DNA of 64,000 bases from Bacteroidota bacterium (lineage in GTDB: Bacteria > Bacteroidota > Ignavibacteria > Ignavibacteriales > Melioribacteraceae): positions 1 through 64,000 of the forward strand of contig JAKAKD010000054.1 of assembly GCA_021824635.1 (NCBI GenBank), written 5' to 3'. The stretch's first letter is position 1, and each line of letters begins with the position of its first letter. The position numbers and the translations under genes are program-made. Shown in pieces: positions 52,938 through 61,749 of this stretch. The notes beneath the pieces are model-generated. The model made no database searches, was not told the DNA's origin, and saw nothing but the letters and a program-made list of their open reading frames with translations.

Positions 52938-54150
52938 AGTAGCGCAATCGGAAAGAACGCACATTGCTTTTATAGGTAAACGCAATGTTGGAAAATCATC
53001 CTTAGTAAATAAATTTATCGGACAAGATTTAGTAATAGTCAGCGAGACACCCGGCACAACAACTGATCCCGTAAAGAAAGCGATGGAACTGCTGCCCTTT
53101 GGTCCCGTAGTTTTAATTGATACGGCAGGAATTGACGACGTTGGAGAACTCGGCGAAAAAAGAATAAGTAAAACCGTAAAAATTATTTCAGAAGCTGATT
53201 TTGCTCTGCTGGTGTTGGACTCGCAAGAAAAACTCTCTGCTCAAGAAAAAAGTCTTATTGAACAGATACAAAAGTTAGAACTTCCTTTTCTTGCGGTTAT
53301 TAATAAATCTGAATTAGGAATCAATTTCGATTTAATTGAAGAATTGAACTCACATGGTATACAGCATCATTCTATATCTTGTTCAACCGGCGACGGGATA
53401 TTCGAATTAAAGGAAAAAGTTTCTAAACTGCTCCCCTCTGACGAAGAGAATACACTAGTCGGTGATTTGATAAAACAGCACGACGTAATTGTTCTTGTTG
53501 TACCAATTGATCTCGGCGCTCCAAAAGGGCGGCTCATTCTGCCGCAGGTTCAAACGATACGTGAATCACTTGACGAAGATGCGATTGTAGTTGTAACAAA
53601 AGATAAAGAACTGCGTGCGGCATTGAATTCATTATCTCATCCTCCCAAATTGGTAGTAACAGACAGCCAGGCAATTATGCGTGTTAACGCAGACGTACCG
53701 GATGAAATTCCTCTTACAACTTTTTCTATTTTGATGGCGCGTTACAAAGGCGATTTACCTGAGTATGTCCGCGGATTAAAACGTATAGAAGAATTACAAA
53801 ACGGCGATAAAATTTTAATTGCAGAAGCATGTTCACATCATGCGCAAGAAGACGATATAGGGAAAATTAAAATTCCGCGCTGGTTAAGACTTCATACAAA
53901 AAAAGATTTAATTATTAACGTTGTGAATGGACACGATTACCCGGACAATCTTTCGGAATATAAATTAATAATCCACTGCGGCGGTTGTATGCTAACCCGC
54001 AAAGCAATGCAGGTTAGAATCAAGCACGCAAAACTTGTTGATGTACCGATTGTTAATTACGGAGTAGCCATATCTTATATGCACGGCGCAGTGCCGCGTG
54101 CGCTGCTTCCGTTTGGTGAAGCAATAACAGCCTGGCAGAATTTGGAATGA
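52930..54150 (+). CDS. hydF: [FeFe]-hydrogenase H-cluster maturation GTPase HydF
   Basis: HydF is the scaffold on which the 2Fe subcluster is built and from which it is delivered to [FeFe]-hydrogenase. The 406-residue product has the N-terminal GTPase (AFIGKRNVGKSSLVN, ETPGTTTDPV, DTAGIDDVG, NKSE). It also has the C-terminal Fe-S site with the Cys in EACSHHAQED and HCGGCMLTRKAM. All ligand motifs are intact. The start is TTG at 52930, inside the aspA end. HydE, HydG and the hydrogenase are not in this window. Confidence 0.93.
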   Translation: MSKVAQSERTHIAFIGKRNVGKSSLVNKFIGQDLVIVSETPGTTTDPVKKAMELLPFGPVVLIDTAGIDDVGELGEKRISKTVKIISEADFALLVLDSQEKLSAQEKSLIEQIQKLELPFLAVINKSELGINFDLIEELNSHGIQHHSISCSTGDGIFELKEKVSKLLPSDEENTLVGDLIKQHDVIVLVVPIDLGAPKGRLILPQVQTIRESLDEDAIVVVTKDKELRAALNSLSHPPKLVVTDSQAIMRVNADVPDEIPLTTFSILMARYKGDLPEYVRGLKRIEELQNGDKILIAEACSHHAQEDDIGKIKIPRWLRLHTKKDLIINVVNGHDYPDNLSEYKLIIHCGGCMLTRKAMQVRIKHAKLVDVPIVNYGVAISYMHGAVPRALLPFGEAITAWQNLE

Positions 54151-54199
54151 TCTTCTTCGTAAAATGATTAAGCAATACAGTATGAATTCTTGTGGGCAG

Positions 54200-55189
54200 T
54201 TATTGGTTGGCTCTCAACTTCTTTAGAAGCAATTCAAAATCTTCCGGTAGATCTGAATCTAAAAATATTTTTTCTTTTGTATGAGGATGAATGAATCCGA
54301 GCGTCTTTGCATGAAGCGCCTGCCTCGGCATGATCTTCAATAAATTATCAATCCGTGATTTCATTTTTGGCAAAGCAGAACCATAAACAATTACTCTGCC
54401 GCCGTAAGTCGGATCTCCAAAGATTGGATGTTTTATATGAGACATATGAACACGAATTTGATGTGTGCGCCCGGTCTTCAATTTCAATTTCAGCAGAGAA
54501 GCAAATTCAAATTCTTCTATAACTTCGTAGAATGTGTGTGCATGCCTTCCTTCCGTTTCGCTTACCGAAAATATTTTTCTGTCTTTAACCGAACGCGCAA
54601 TATTTCCAATCACTTCACCTTTACTCTGTTTGAATATGCCCCAGCAAACCGCCCAATATTCACGGTCAATTGTATGGTCAAAAAATTGCTTGGCAAGTTT
54701 TGCGTGTGTCCATTCATCTTTTGCAACTATTAACAATCCGCTCGTTTCTTTATCAATCCGGTGAACAATTCCAGGCCGTCCCGGTACATCTGAATCACTT
54801 AATTTATTTGTATGATGGAGGAGCGCATTAACTAGAGTGCCGGTATAATTTCCAAACGATGGATGTGCAACCATTCCTGCAGCTTTATTAACAACCAAAA
54901 GATATTCATCTTCATAAACGATATTGAGAGGAATATCTTCCGCCTCAGTTTCTTCGGGACGTGGCGAAGTGGGAATTACTAATTCAATTATGTCATTCGG
55001 GCAGATGATATAATTTGGTTTGACCAAATGACCATTAGCGGTAACACAATTTGCTTTGATAAGTTTTTGGATTCGGGATCGGGTAGCATTTTCAACCGAG
55101 TTAGCAAGAAAAACATCTATACGTTCTTTCTTCTTTCCCTCCGAAACTTCAACTCTTATTCTCTTCTCTGTTACTATCTTTGCCATCAT
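54200..55189 (-). CDS. rluD: RluA-family 23S rRNA pseudouridine synthase (RluD-like)
   Basis: The 329-residue enzyme has an N-terminal S4 RNA-binding domain (RIDVFLANSVENATRSRIQKL). The catalytic block is PGIVHRIDKETSGLLIVAKD with the essential Asp, followed by GRTHQIRVHM. It isomerises uridines in helix 69 of 23S rRNA in the RluD branch; closely related family members have other targets. GTG, ATG and ATG follow one another at 55192, 55189 and 55186; I use the first ATG. It overlaps lspA by about 40 bases, an unusually long overlap. Confidence 0.88.
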   Translation of the reverse strand: MMAKIVTEKRIRVEVSEGKKKERIDVFLANSVENATRSRIQKLIKANCVTANGHLVKPNYIICPNDIIELVIPTSPRPEETEAEDIPLNIVYEDEYLLVVNKAAGMVAHPSFGNYTGTLVNALLHHTNKLSDSDVPGRPGIVHRIDKETSGLLIVAKDEWTHAKLAKQFFDHTIDREYWAVCWGIFKQSKGEVIGNIARSVKDRKIFSVSETEGRHAHTFYEVIEEFEFASLLKLKLKTGRTHQIRVHMSHIKHPIFGDPTYGGRVIVYGSALPKMKSRIDNLLKIMPRQALHAKTLGFIHPHTKEKIFLDSDLPEDFELLLKKLRANQ

Positions 55190-55841
55190 CACTCAAAGAA
55201 GAATTTAAAATTTCCGTTTCTGTAACTTCGGTTTGATTTACTGATTTATCTTCTGCCGATTCTTCTGATGACTTTACAGTTTCAAGGTCTTCACTGTTTT
55301 TTTCAACCGGTGCTTTATGAAAGAGAAGAAGAAGCACAACGCCAACAGACACAGAGGCATCTGCTATATTAAAGATCGGCCACCGTTCATATGTTCTGCC
55401 GAATATTGTGAAGTCGAAAAAATCCATATTAAAGAAATCAACAACATGACCGTAGAACAATCTTTCGTAACCATAAAATACACCGTAGAAAGTTCTGTCA
55501 ATCAGATTGCCGATAGCGCCGCCTAGTATTAACGCTAATGCCAATCTAACAATAAATTTCTGTTTACGCGATTTCCATAAATAATAGAAAATTCCTATGC
55601 TGGCAATAAGTGTAAAGATTGATAAGAATAATTTTGAAGTCTCATTCACATCAATTCCAAAAGCAATTCCGGGATTCTCCACAAAAGTCAGCTTAAAAAA
55701 ATCTCCGAAGACTTTTATGCTTTGTCCGTAATGCATTCCTTCTGCTTTAATATTCAGTATAGGAATTATTCCGCCCTTCACCAAAAATTTTGTTACTTGA
55801 TCAGTAATGACAACTAATAATGTTGCGAATAATACTCTCAA
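55149..55841 (-). CDS. lspA: Lipoprotein signal peptidase (LspA) with acidic C-terminal tail
   Basis: LspA cuts prolipoproteins before the lipid-modified Cys. The 230-residue protein has four helices with the conserved DQVTKFLV, ENPGIAFGI, GGAIGNLIDR (first catalytic Asp) and FNIADASVSVG (second Asp). The core ends near residue 170. An extra tail of about 60 residues, rich in Glu, Ser, Asp and Thr, follows and overlaps the rluD start in another frame. The start is TTG at 55841 behind GAGAGAAAATT. The several lipoproteins in this window would be its substrates. Confidence 0.93.
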   Translation of the reverse strand: MRVLFATLLVVITDQVTKFLVKGGIIPILNIKAEGMHYGQSIKVFGDFFKLTFVENPGIAFGIDVNETSKLFLSIFTLIASIGIFYYLWKSRKQKFIVRLALALILGGAIGNLIDRTFYGVFYGYERLFYGHVVDFFNMDFFDFTIFGRTYERWPIFNIADASVSVGVVLLLLFHKAPVEKNSEDLETVKSSEESAEDKSVNQTEVTETEILNSSLSDDGKDSNREENKS

Positions 55842-55871
55842 AATTTTCTCTCAAATCTGAATAAGGATTAA

Positions 55872-56489
55872 TTATTTCATATTTTGTTTTACTTGCAAAC
55901 AATGCTGAGTATGAGGAACTGCCGCAAGCCTGTCTTTAGGGACTAATGGACACGTGGGGCAAAGATGCTGCGGTTCATCAATACATTCTATACAAATGCC
56001 GTATGTTCCATTATCAATTCTCTGAAGAGCGTCATCGAGGTAACCAAGAAATTTATTTTCGCGTTGAGCCCATAAATAAAGTTTTTCGCGTTCCATTGCA
56101 TCTGTACCCTGCTCTGCCATATGCAATGAATAAGGAGAATTTTCATTCACGTACTGACCTGTTGTAGTATCCATCATCTGATCTTTTAATGCCTGGAGTT
56201 GTTCAATAATTTCATTTCTCTTATCGAGTATAATTTTCTTGAATTCATCTAGCTCTTTCTTAGAATATCCTTGAATTTTTTTTACTTTCTTAGTTGGAGA
56301 GATAACTTCAACATGCCTACGCGATTTAGAAATCTTAACAACCTTAACATTTTTTTTAGCCGCTACTTTCGGTTTTGGTTTTATACTTTTTGGCTTAGTA
56401 ACTTTTTTTGGTTTACTTACCACTTTTTTAGTTGCCTTGCTTTTAGCAGCAGTTTTTTTAATTACTTTTTTTACAGGTTTCTTTGCCAT
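55872..56489 (-). CDS. DksA/TraR-type zinc-finger protein with histone-like Lys-rich N-terminus
   Basis: The 205-residue protein begins with about 65 residues of Lys/Pro/Ala/Val repeats resembling histone H1 tails (KKVVSKPKKVTKPKSIKPKP). A helical hairpin (70-150) follows and then a zinc-finger region with GICIEC and RLAAVPHTQHC of the TraR/DksA family. The finger is altered. An extra CPTC lies between the two halves (CIEC-x7-CPTC), and the last pair is a single Cys. DksA-like proteins act in the RNA polymerase secondary channel; the basic tail suggests DNA or RNA binding. GGAGG precedes the ATG. It sits 12 bases after ileS and before lspA. Confidence 0.82.
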   Translation of the reverse strand: MAKKPVKKVIKKTAAKSKATKKVVSKPKKVTKPKSIKPKPKVAAKKNVKVVKISKSRRHVEVISPTKKVKKIQGYSKKELDEFKKIILDKRNEIIEQLQALKDQMMDTTTGQYVNENSPYSLHMAEQGTDAMEREKLYLWAQRENKFLGYLDDALQRIDNGTYGICIECIDEPQHLCPTCPLVPKDRLAAVPHTQHCLQVKQNMK

Positions 56490-56501
56490 AGGTACCTCCG
56501 T

Positions 56502-59500
56502 TTACAATATTGTTACTTTAGCAACTGCAATCGTACAATCGTAATCGCCAATTTTAAACTCTTGCTTTAGTCCATCAATAAGACTTTCATGTTTAAGAGA
56601 ATCCGCAAGGACTTCTCTGGAAATATACTCATAAAACTTAGAAACGTAATCAATCATTTTTTGTTCGCCGGTGAATGAAACAACTATGCGATCTACTACA
56701 TCAAAGCCGGCATCTTTTCTCAAATTTTGAACGCGGTTAACAAATTCACGTGCATAACCTTCGGCAATTAAATCTTCGTTCAGTTCGGTATCAATTGCTA
56801 CCGTTACTCCTTCTTCACTTTCAACAATCCAGCCTTCAATTTCGTGACTAACAATTTCAACATCTTCACGAGAAATTTTTACGCTTTGACCGTCTATTGA
56901 AAGTTCATATTCGCCGGTTTTTTCAAGTGTAAGGACAGCATTTTTATCTAATTCTTTAATAGCATTTGTAAGCTGCTTAACCAGTTTACCGTATTTAGGT
57001 CCAACAACCTTAAAATTCGGCTTTGCAGATTTATTCACAATTGCCGAGTCATCTTCGAGAACAATCAATTCTTTGATATTGACTTCTTCCAAAATAACTT
57101 CACTCATTTTTTGAAGCGATTCTCTTTTAGATTTATCAACCGCAATCATCATTTTCAAAAGCGGCTGCCTGACCTTCAAATTATTTTTTGCACGGATTGA
57201 ACGAGTTAAGAATACAACGCGCTGGGCAACATCCATTTTTTCTTCCAGCTCCGGTTCAAAATATGTTGTTGCCGGATAATCAGAAAGATGAACAGATTCA
57301 TACTTCTCTTTTTTCGTTGCAAGATTTAAATTCTGATATAACTCCTCTGATATAAACGGCGCAAACGGAGAAGTTAATTTCGCAATAGTAACCAAACATT
57401 CATACAAAGTTTGATAAGCAGAAAGTTTGCTGTCATTCATTTCAGATTTCCAGAAACGTCTTCTGCTTCTGCGTACATACCAGTTTGACAGCTGATCAAT
57501 TGTGAAATTAGAAACAAGGCGGGCGGCTTTGGTAACATCATAGTTCGCCATCAGTTCATCGTATTCTTTAACCAATGAATTTAATTTGGAAATGATCCAA
57601 CGATCAATTTCCTGCCGGTCTTTGTATTCAATAATTTTTTCAGAAAAATCAAATTTGTCTATGTTGGCGTAAAGAACAAAAAAGTTATATGTGTTTACCA
57701 AAGTGCCAAAAAATTTTCTTTGTACCTCAACAATTCCCTCTTCATCAAAAAGTGTCGGCTTCCATGGAGGGCTTGTAGTTACAAGATACCACCGGGTTGC
57801 ATCAACGCCGTATTTGTCAAAAAGAATAAACGGATCAACAGTATTACTGCGGCTCTTTGACATCTTGAGTCCTTGTTTGTCAAGAATCAATTCATTGACA
57901 ATTAGATTCTTAAAAGCCACCTGGTCGAACAGCATTGTGCCTATTGCGTGAAGTGTATAAAACCATCCGCGTGTTTGATCAATCCCTTCGCAGATAAAAT
58001 CTGCCGGATAATTTTCCTTAAAGTATTCCTGGTTTTCGAACGGATAATGATATTGAGCAAAAGGCATTGCACCGCTGTCGAACCAAACATCAATTAATTC
58101 CGGTGTTCGTTTGAAAATTTTTCCATCACGCTCGAATTTAACATCATCAACAAAAGGTTTGTGAAGATCAATTTCTTCGGCAGGCAAATCTTTTACTGAA
58201 ATTCTTTTCCCGTCACGTTCAACAAATCCTTCTTTCAATTCCGCAATAGAACCAATAACAAACATACCGCCATCTTCATTCAACCAAATCGGAAGCGGTG
58301 TTCCCCAATATCGGTCTCTGGATAATGACCAATCTTTATTTTCTTCGAGCCAATTTCCAAAACGCCCGGAACCAACTTCGGGAGGGCACCAATTGATTGT
58401 ACCGTTGAGTTCAATCATCCGTTTGGCAACATCTGTTGTACGGATATACCAGCTGTCGCGAGCATAATAAATTAACGGATTGTCACATCGCCAGCAGTGA
58501 GGATACGAGTGGAGATAATCATTACCGGCTTTGTAAATAAGATTACGTTCTTTCAGATTACGTATTATATCGGGATCTACGCCTTTTTCTTCGCGGTCTT
58601 CAAATTTTATAGTTTTAACAAGACGTCCGGCAAAATCTTTTACTTCGTCTGTAAATCTTCCGCTCTTAGTAACTGGCTGAACAAACGGTAAATTATATTT
58701 TTTAGAGACTTCATAGTCATCGGCGCCAAAAGCCGGGGCAATATGGACAACACCGGAACCATCTTCTGTGCTTACAAATTCTCCCGCAATGATATACCAA
58801 GCGCGTTTATCAACAGGAACAAATGAATAGAGCGGTTCGTAATCTTTGCCGAGAAGTTCTTCCCCTTTCAGTTTAGCAAGGAGTTCATATTCTTCTTTAA
58901 TCACCGAAAGCCGTGCTTCAGCAAGATACATAATGCCATGCTTTTCAGTTTTAATTTTTACGTAATCAATTTTGGGACCAACAGCTAATGCAACATTAGA
59001 AATTAATGTCCATGGCGTAGTTGTCCATACAAGAATTGACGCGTCTTCATTTTTCAATTTGAATTTTACATAAACGCTTGGATCTTGTACATCGGCATAA
59101 CCAAGTGCAAGCTCATGAGAAGAAAGAGGAGTTTCGCAATGAGGGCATTGCGGAACAATTTTGAATCCTTTATAGATCAAACCTTTTTTGAAATATTCGG
59201 AAAGAGCCCACCAGACAGATTCAATGTAATCGTTTGTGCAAGTGATGTAAGGATCATCTAGATTAATCCAGTAGCCCATTCTTTCGGTAAGAGTGCGCCA
59301 CCCTTCTTTCATTTCTATATGATGATAAACAAGGTCTTTAGCTTTTTTATTGAATGCACCGACACCATATTTTTCAATATCGGATTTTTGTGCAAAGCCA
59401 AGTTCTTTTTCGAGCGCGATTTCAACAGGAAGTCCGTGAGTATCCCAGCCGGCTTTTCTGTGAACTTGAAATCCCTTCAACGTTTTATACCGGCAGACTA

Positions 59501-59699
59501 AATCTTTAAGAGTTCTTGCCATAACGTGGTGAATTCCGGGGCGTCCGTTTACTGTTGGCGGTCCTTCATAAAATGTAAATGATTTTGATTTTGGACGTGA
59601 GCTAATACTTTTTTCAAAAATCTGATTCTTTTCCCAAAATTTGAGAACTTCTTCTTCGATCTTTGGATAATTTATTTTTTCATCAAACTGCTTAAACAT
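56502..59699 (-). CDS. ileS: Isoleucyl-tRNA synthetase (IleS)
   Basis: The 1065-residue class I synthetase has the HIGH-type motif in GPPTVNGRPGIHHVMART, the editing domain (WTTTPWTLISN), GWDTHGLPVE and the KMSKS loop LKMSKSRSN. Length fits the longer, eukaryotic-like IleS type 2 seen in many Bacteroidota, which tends to be mupirocin-tolerant in known members; that trait is not shown here. I use the ATG at 59699 (MFKQFDEKINYP); a TTG lies five codons upstream. It belongs to the yggS-divIVA-ileS-lspA-rluD gene order common near division genes. Confidence 0.96.
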   Translation of the reverse strand: MFKQFDEKINYPKIEEEVLKFWEKNQIFEKSISSRPKSKSFTFYEGPPTVNGRPGIHHVMARTLKDLVCRYKTLKGFQVHRKAGWDTHGLPVEIALEKELGFAQKSDIEKYGVGAFNKKAKDLVYHHIEMKEGWRTLTERMGYWINLDDPYITCTNDYIESVWWALSEYFKKGLIYKGFKIVPQCPHCETPLSSHELALGYADVQDPSVYVKFKLKNEDASILVWTTTPWTLISNVALAVGPKIDYVKIKTEKHGIMYLAEARLSVIKEEYELLAKLKGEELLGKDYEPLYSFVPVDKRAWYIIAGEFVSTEDGSGVVHIAPAFGADDYEVSKKYNLPFVQPVTKSGRFTDEVKDFAGRLVKTIKFEDREEKGVDPDIIRNLKERNLIYKAGNDYLHSYPHCWRCDNPLIYYARDSWYIRTTDVAKRMIELNGTINWCPPEVGSGRFGNWLEENKDWSLSRDRYWGTPLPIWLNEDGGMFVIGSIAELKEGFVERDGKRISVKDLPAEEIDLHKPFVDDVKFERDGKIFKRTPELIDVWFDSGAMPFAQYHYPFENQEYFKENYPADFICEGIDQTRGWFYTLHAIGTMLFDQVAFKNLIVNELILDKQGLKMSKSRSNTVDPFILFDKYGVDATRWYLVTTSPPWKPTLFDEEGIVEVQRKFFGTLVNTYNFFVLYANIDKFDFSEKIIEYKDRQEIDRWIISKLNSLVKEYDELMANYDVTKAARLVSNFTIDQLSNWYVRRSRRRFWKSEMNDSKLSAYQTLYECLVTIAKLTSPFAPFISEELYQNLNLATKKEKYESVHLSDYPATTYFEPELEEKMDVAQRVVFLTRSIRAKNNLKVRQPLLKMMIAVDKSKRESLQKMSEVILEEVNIKELIVLEDDSAIVNKSAKPNFKVVGPKYGKLVKQLTNAIKELDKNAVLTLEKTGEYELSIDGQSVKISREDVEIVSHEIEGWIVESEEGVTVAIDTELNEDLIAEGYAREFVNRVQNLRKDAGFDVVDRIVVSFTGEQKMIDYVSKFYEYISREVLADSLKHESLIDGLKQEFKIGDYDCTIAVAKVTIL

Positions 59700-59735
59700 T
59701 ATTTTACTCTGCAAATTGAATTATTGAAATAGTAT

Positions 59736-60350
59736 TTATTCTTCTTCTGATTCATACTTCTTGATTAGTTCTCTTTCTGCTGCAATGAATTCTTTCAGTC
59801 TTCTTTCGATTTGATTTTTCCGATCAACCATATCGTTTACGCCTTGCTGCACTTGGTAAATCATTTTATCGGCTTTCAATTTTGCATCCTCAACTAAAAG
59901 TTGAGCTTCTTTTTGAGCATTGGTCAATACTCTTTTTGAATCTTCTTCTTTTGATCTTGAAGGAGCGCTTTGTTTCTGCAGAATAATTACTTCAGAAAGC
60001 GCCATACCGCAAAACGCCATAGCACCAAGCATAATGTTTCGCAAGATGTAGAGAATCATATTCTCAACCAGCAAATCGCTCAATCCAAAATACCCGCTGA
60101 AGAATGAAATTAGCAGAACACTGATAAATGTAGAGGCAACAATTACGGCAAAAACTACTTTGCCGCCGTGATTATACCCGAGTGTTTTGTTTATCAGCCA
60201 GCCGCATGCAAAAGAGAAAAGTGAAAGAAGAAACCAAACGGAAAAATTTTGGAAACCCGCTTTGAACAGATCGGTGCTCAAAAAATTGGATGCGAAAATT
60301 ATTACAGCAAGCAGAGCCGGTGTTGAGTAATATATTTTTTTCTTTTCCAT
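59736..60350 (-). CDS. Membrane protein with four helices and C-terminal coiled coil
   Basis: The 204-residue protein has four membrane helices in its first 125 residues. A cytoplasmic coiled coil follows (about 135-204), with a TNAQKEAQLLVEDAKLKADK segment like those of DivIVA or ATP-synthase b subunits. I recognise no named family. Its start overlaps the PNP stop by one base (TAATG), and divIVA lies two genes upstream. A membrane adaptor that pairs with DivIVA through coiled coils is a reasonable guess, not more. Confidence 0.65.
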   Translation of the reverse strand: MEKKKIYYSTPALLAVIIFASNFLSTDLFKAGFQNFSVWFLLSLFSFACGWLINKTLGYNHGGKVVFAVIVASTFISVLLISFFSGYFGLSDLLVENMILYILRNIMLGAMAFCGMALSEVIILQKQSAPSRSKEEDSKRVLTNAQKEAQLLVEDAKLKADKMIYQVQQGVNDMVDRKNQIERRLKEFIAAERELIKKYESEEE

Positions 60351-61171
60351 TATAATTTTTTAATTACTTCTTTCATGATTAAAGTCATCTTCGGTTCTGC
60401 CTGCATTGCCGTTGCAATTATCTCTTCGACCTTTGCAGGTTTCAATGAATCGGGAAAACATTCGTCGGTAATAATACTCACGCCAAGAACTTTCATACCC
60501 ATCTGGTTTGCAACAATATTTTCCGGGATTGTTGACATGCCTACTACATCTGCTCCAATAGCGCGTAAAAATCTATACTCAGCTTTTGTTTCAAGATTTG
60601 GACCGGGCACTGCAACATAAACTCCTTTCTGAACTTTAACCTTATTCTCAAGTGCAACATCTTCCGCAATTTTGATAAGTTCTAAACTATATGGTTCGCT
60701 CATATCAGGAAAGCGCGGACCTAAATGATCTTCGTTTTTTCCGATGAGAGGATTATCTCCGAGCAAATTAATATGATCAACCATCAGCATAATATCTCCG
60801 CGCCGGTAAATCGGGTTCATACCTCCGCACGCATTAGATACAATTAATATCTTAACGCCAAGATATTTCATTAAACGAACAGGATAAGTGATTTGCTTCA
60901 TCGTATATCCTTCGTAATAATGAAACCGTCCCTGCATTGCAACTACATCTTTACCGCCGATCTTTCCGAAAATTAATTTACCGTGATGAGACTCAACAGT
61001 AGAAAGCGGAAAGTGAGGAAGTTCCGCATAATCAATTTCATGTTCTACAGAAATTTCATTTACCAATCCGCCAAGTCCGGTGCCTAGTATAATTCCCACT
61101 TCATAATTTTTGTTTGTCTTCTTACGAATAACAGCAAGAGTTTCATTAATCATTTCAACAAGATTGCTCAT
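60350..61171 (-). CDS. punA: Purine nucleoside phosphorylase (trimeric PNP-I type)
   Basis: This enzyme splits inosine and guanosine with phosphate into base and ribose 1-phosphate. The 273-residue product shows GIILGTGLGGLV (phosphate loop), HFPLSTVESHHGKL, the NACGGMNP segment, VAVPGPNLETKAEYR and GMSTIPENIVA, all standard for the family. Length is typical. It overlaps divIVA by four bases (ATGA) upstream and the coiled-coil membrane protein by one base downstream, so it is embedded in the division-type operon. Confidence 0.93.
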   Translation of the reverse strand: MSNLVEMINETLAVIRKKTNKNYEVGIILGTGLGGLVNEISVEHEIDYAELPHFPLSTVESHHGKLIFGKIGGKDVVAMQGRFHYYEGYTMKQITYPVRLMKYLGVKILIVSNACGGMNPIYRRGDIMLMVDHINLLGDNPLIGKNEDHLGPRFPDMSEPYSLELIKIAEDVALENKVKVQKGVYVAVPGPNLETKAEYRFLRAIGADVVGMSTIPENIVANQMGMKVLGVSIITDECFPDSLKPAKVEEIIATAMQAEPKMTLIMKEVIKKL

Positions 61172-61716
61172 AAAAGTTTCTCCAATATATCATCAACGTT
61201 AATTTCAGTTTGATCGTCTTGATCAGTACGTTCTTTTACAACTTCTTTTTTCTTAGGACGAGTTTCGATATTCTGCATATTCATTTCGAGGAAACTCGAT
61301 TGAGTATCGAGCATTGCTTTCAGCCGGGCAATCAATAATTTTTTTTCTTCCCGCAATCTCAAAACAGAATCACGAATTGAGTTTGCAGTCTCTTTTGCTT
61401 TTTCAATTATCTGAAGAGATTTAAGTTCCGCCTCTTTTATCATTAGTGCAGTCTGCTTCTTTGCAGATTCCACCGTCTTACTTGTAGATTCAGTCTGATT
61501 CAACATTGCCTGCTGCAAACTTTTTTCGATACGCTTAAATTCTTTTAACTGATCTTCCTGGCGTTCAAGTTCGGCTTTCAATTTTTCGTTTTCGTTTTGA
61601 AGAATTTCAAATTCGTCGGATAGTTTTTCGAGAAATGCTTTTACTTCATCACGATCGAAACCGCGGACGGTCCGGTTGAATTCTTGATTCTTAATGCCAA
61701 ACGGTGTGAACTTCAT
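61168..61716 (-). CDS. DivIVA-domain coiled-coil protein
   Basis: The 182-residue protein starts with TPFGIKNQEFNRTVRGFDRD and EVKAFLEKLSDEFE, the DivIVA lipid-binding N-terminal motif (F-x-x-x-x-x-G-[YF]-x-x-x-E-V). A long coiled coil follows with heptads to about residue 145, then a charged tail. DivIVA proteins mark curved membrane and recruit division or cell-wall factors. The neighbours yggS and ileS/lspA match the DivIVA neighbourhood of Gram-positive bacteria, making the role in cell envelope organisation plausible. Confidence 0.85.
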   Translation of the reverse strand: MKFTPFGIKNQEFNRTVRGFDRDEVKAFLEKLSDEFEILQNENEKLKAELERQEDQLKEFKRIEKSLQQAMLNQTESTSKTVESAKKQTALMIKEAELKSLQIIEKAKETANSIRDSVLRLREEKKLLIARLKAMLDTQSSFLEMNMQNIETRPKKKEVVKERTDQDDQTEINVDDILEKLL

Positions 61717-61749
61717 TTCTTCACTAATTTATTAATAATTTCTAATTGT

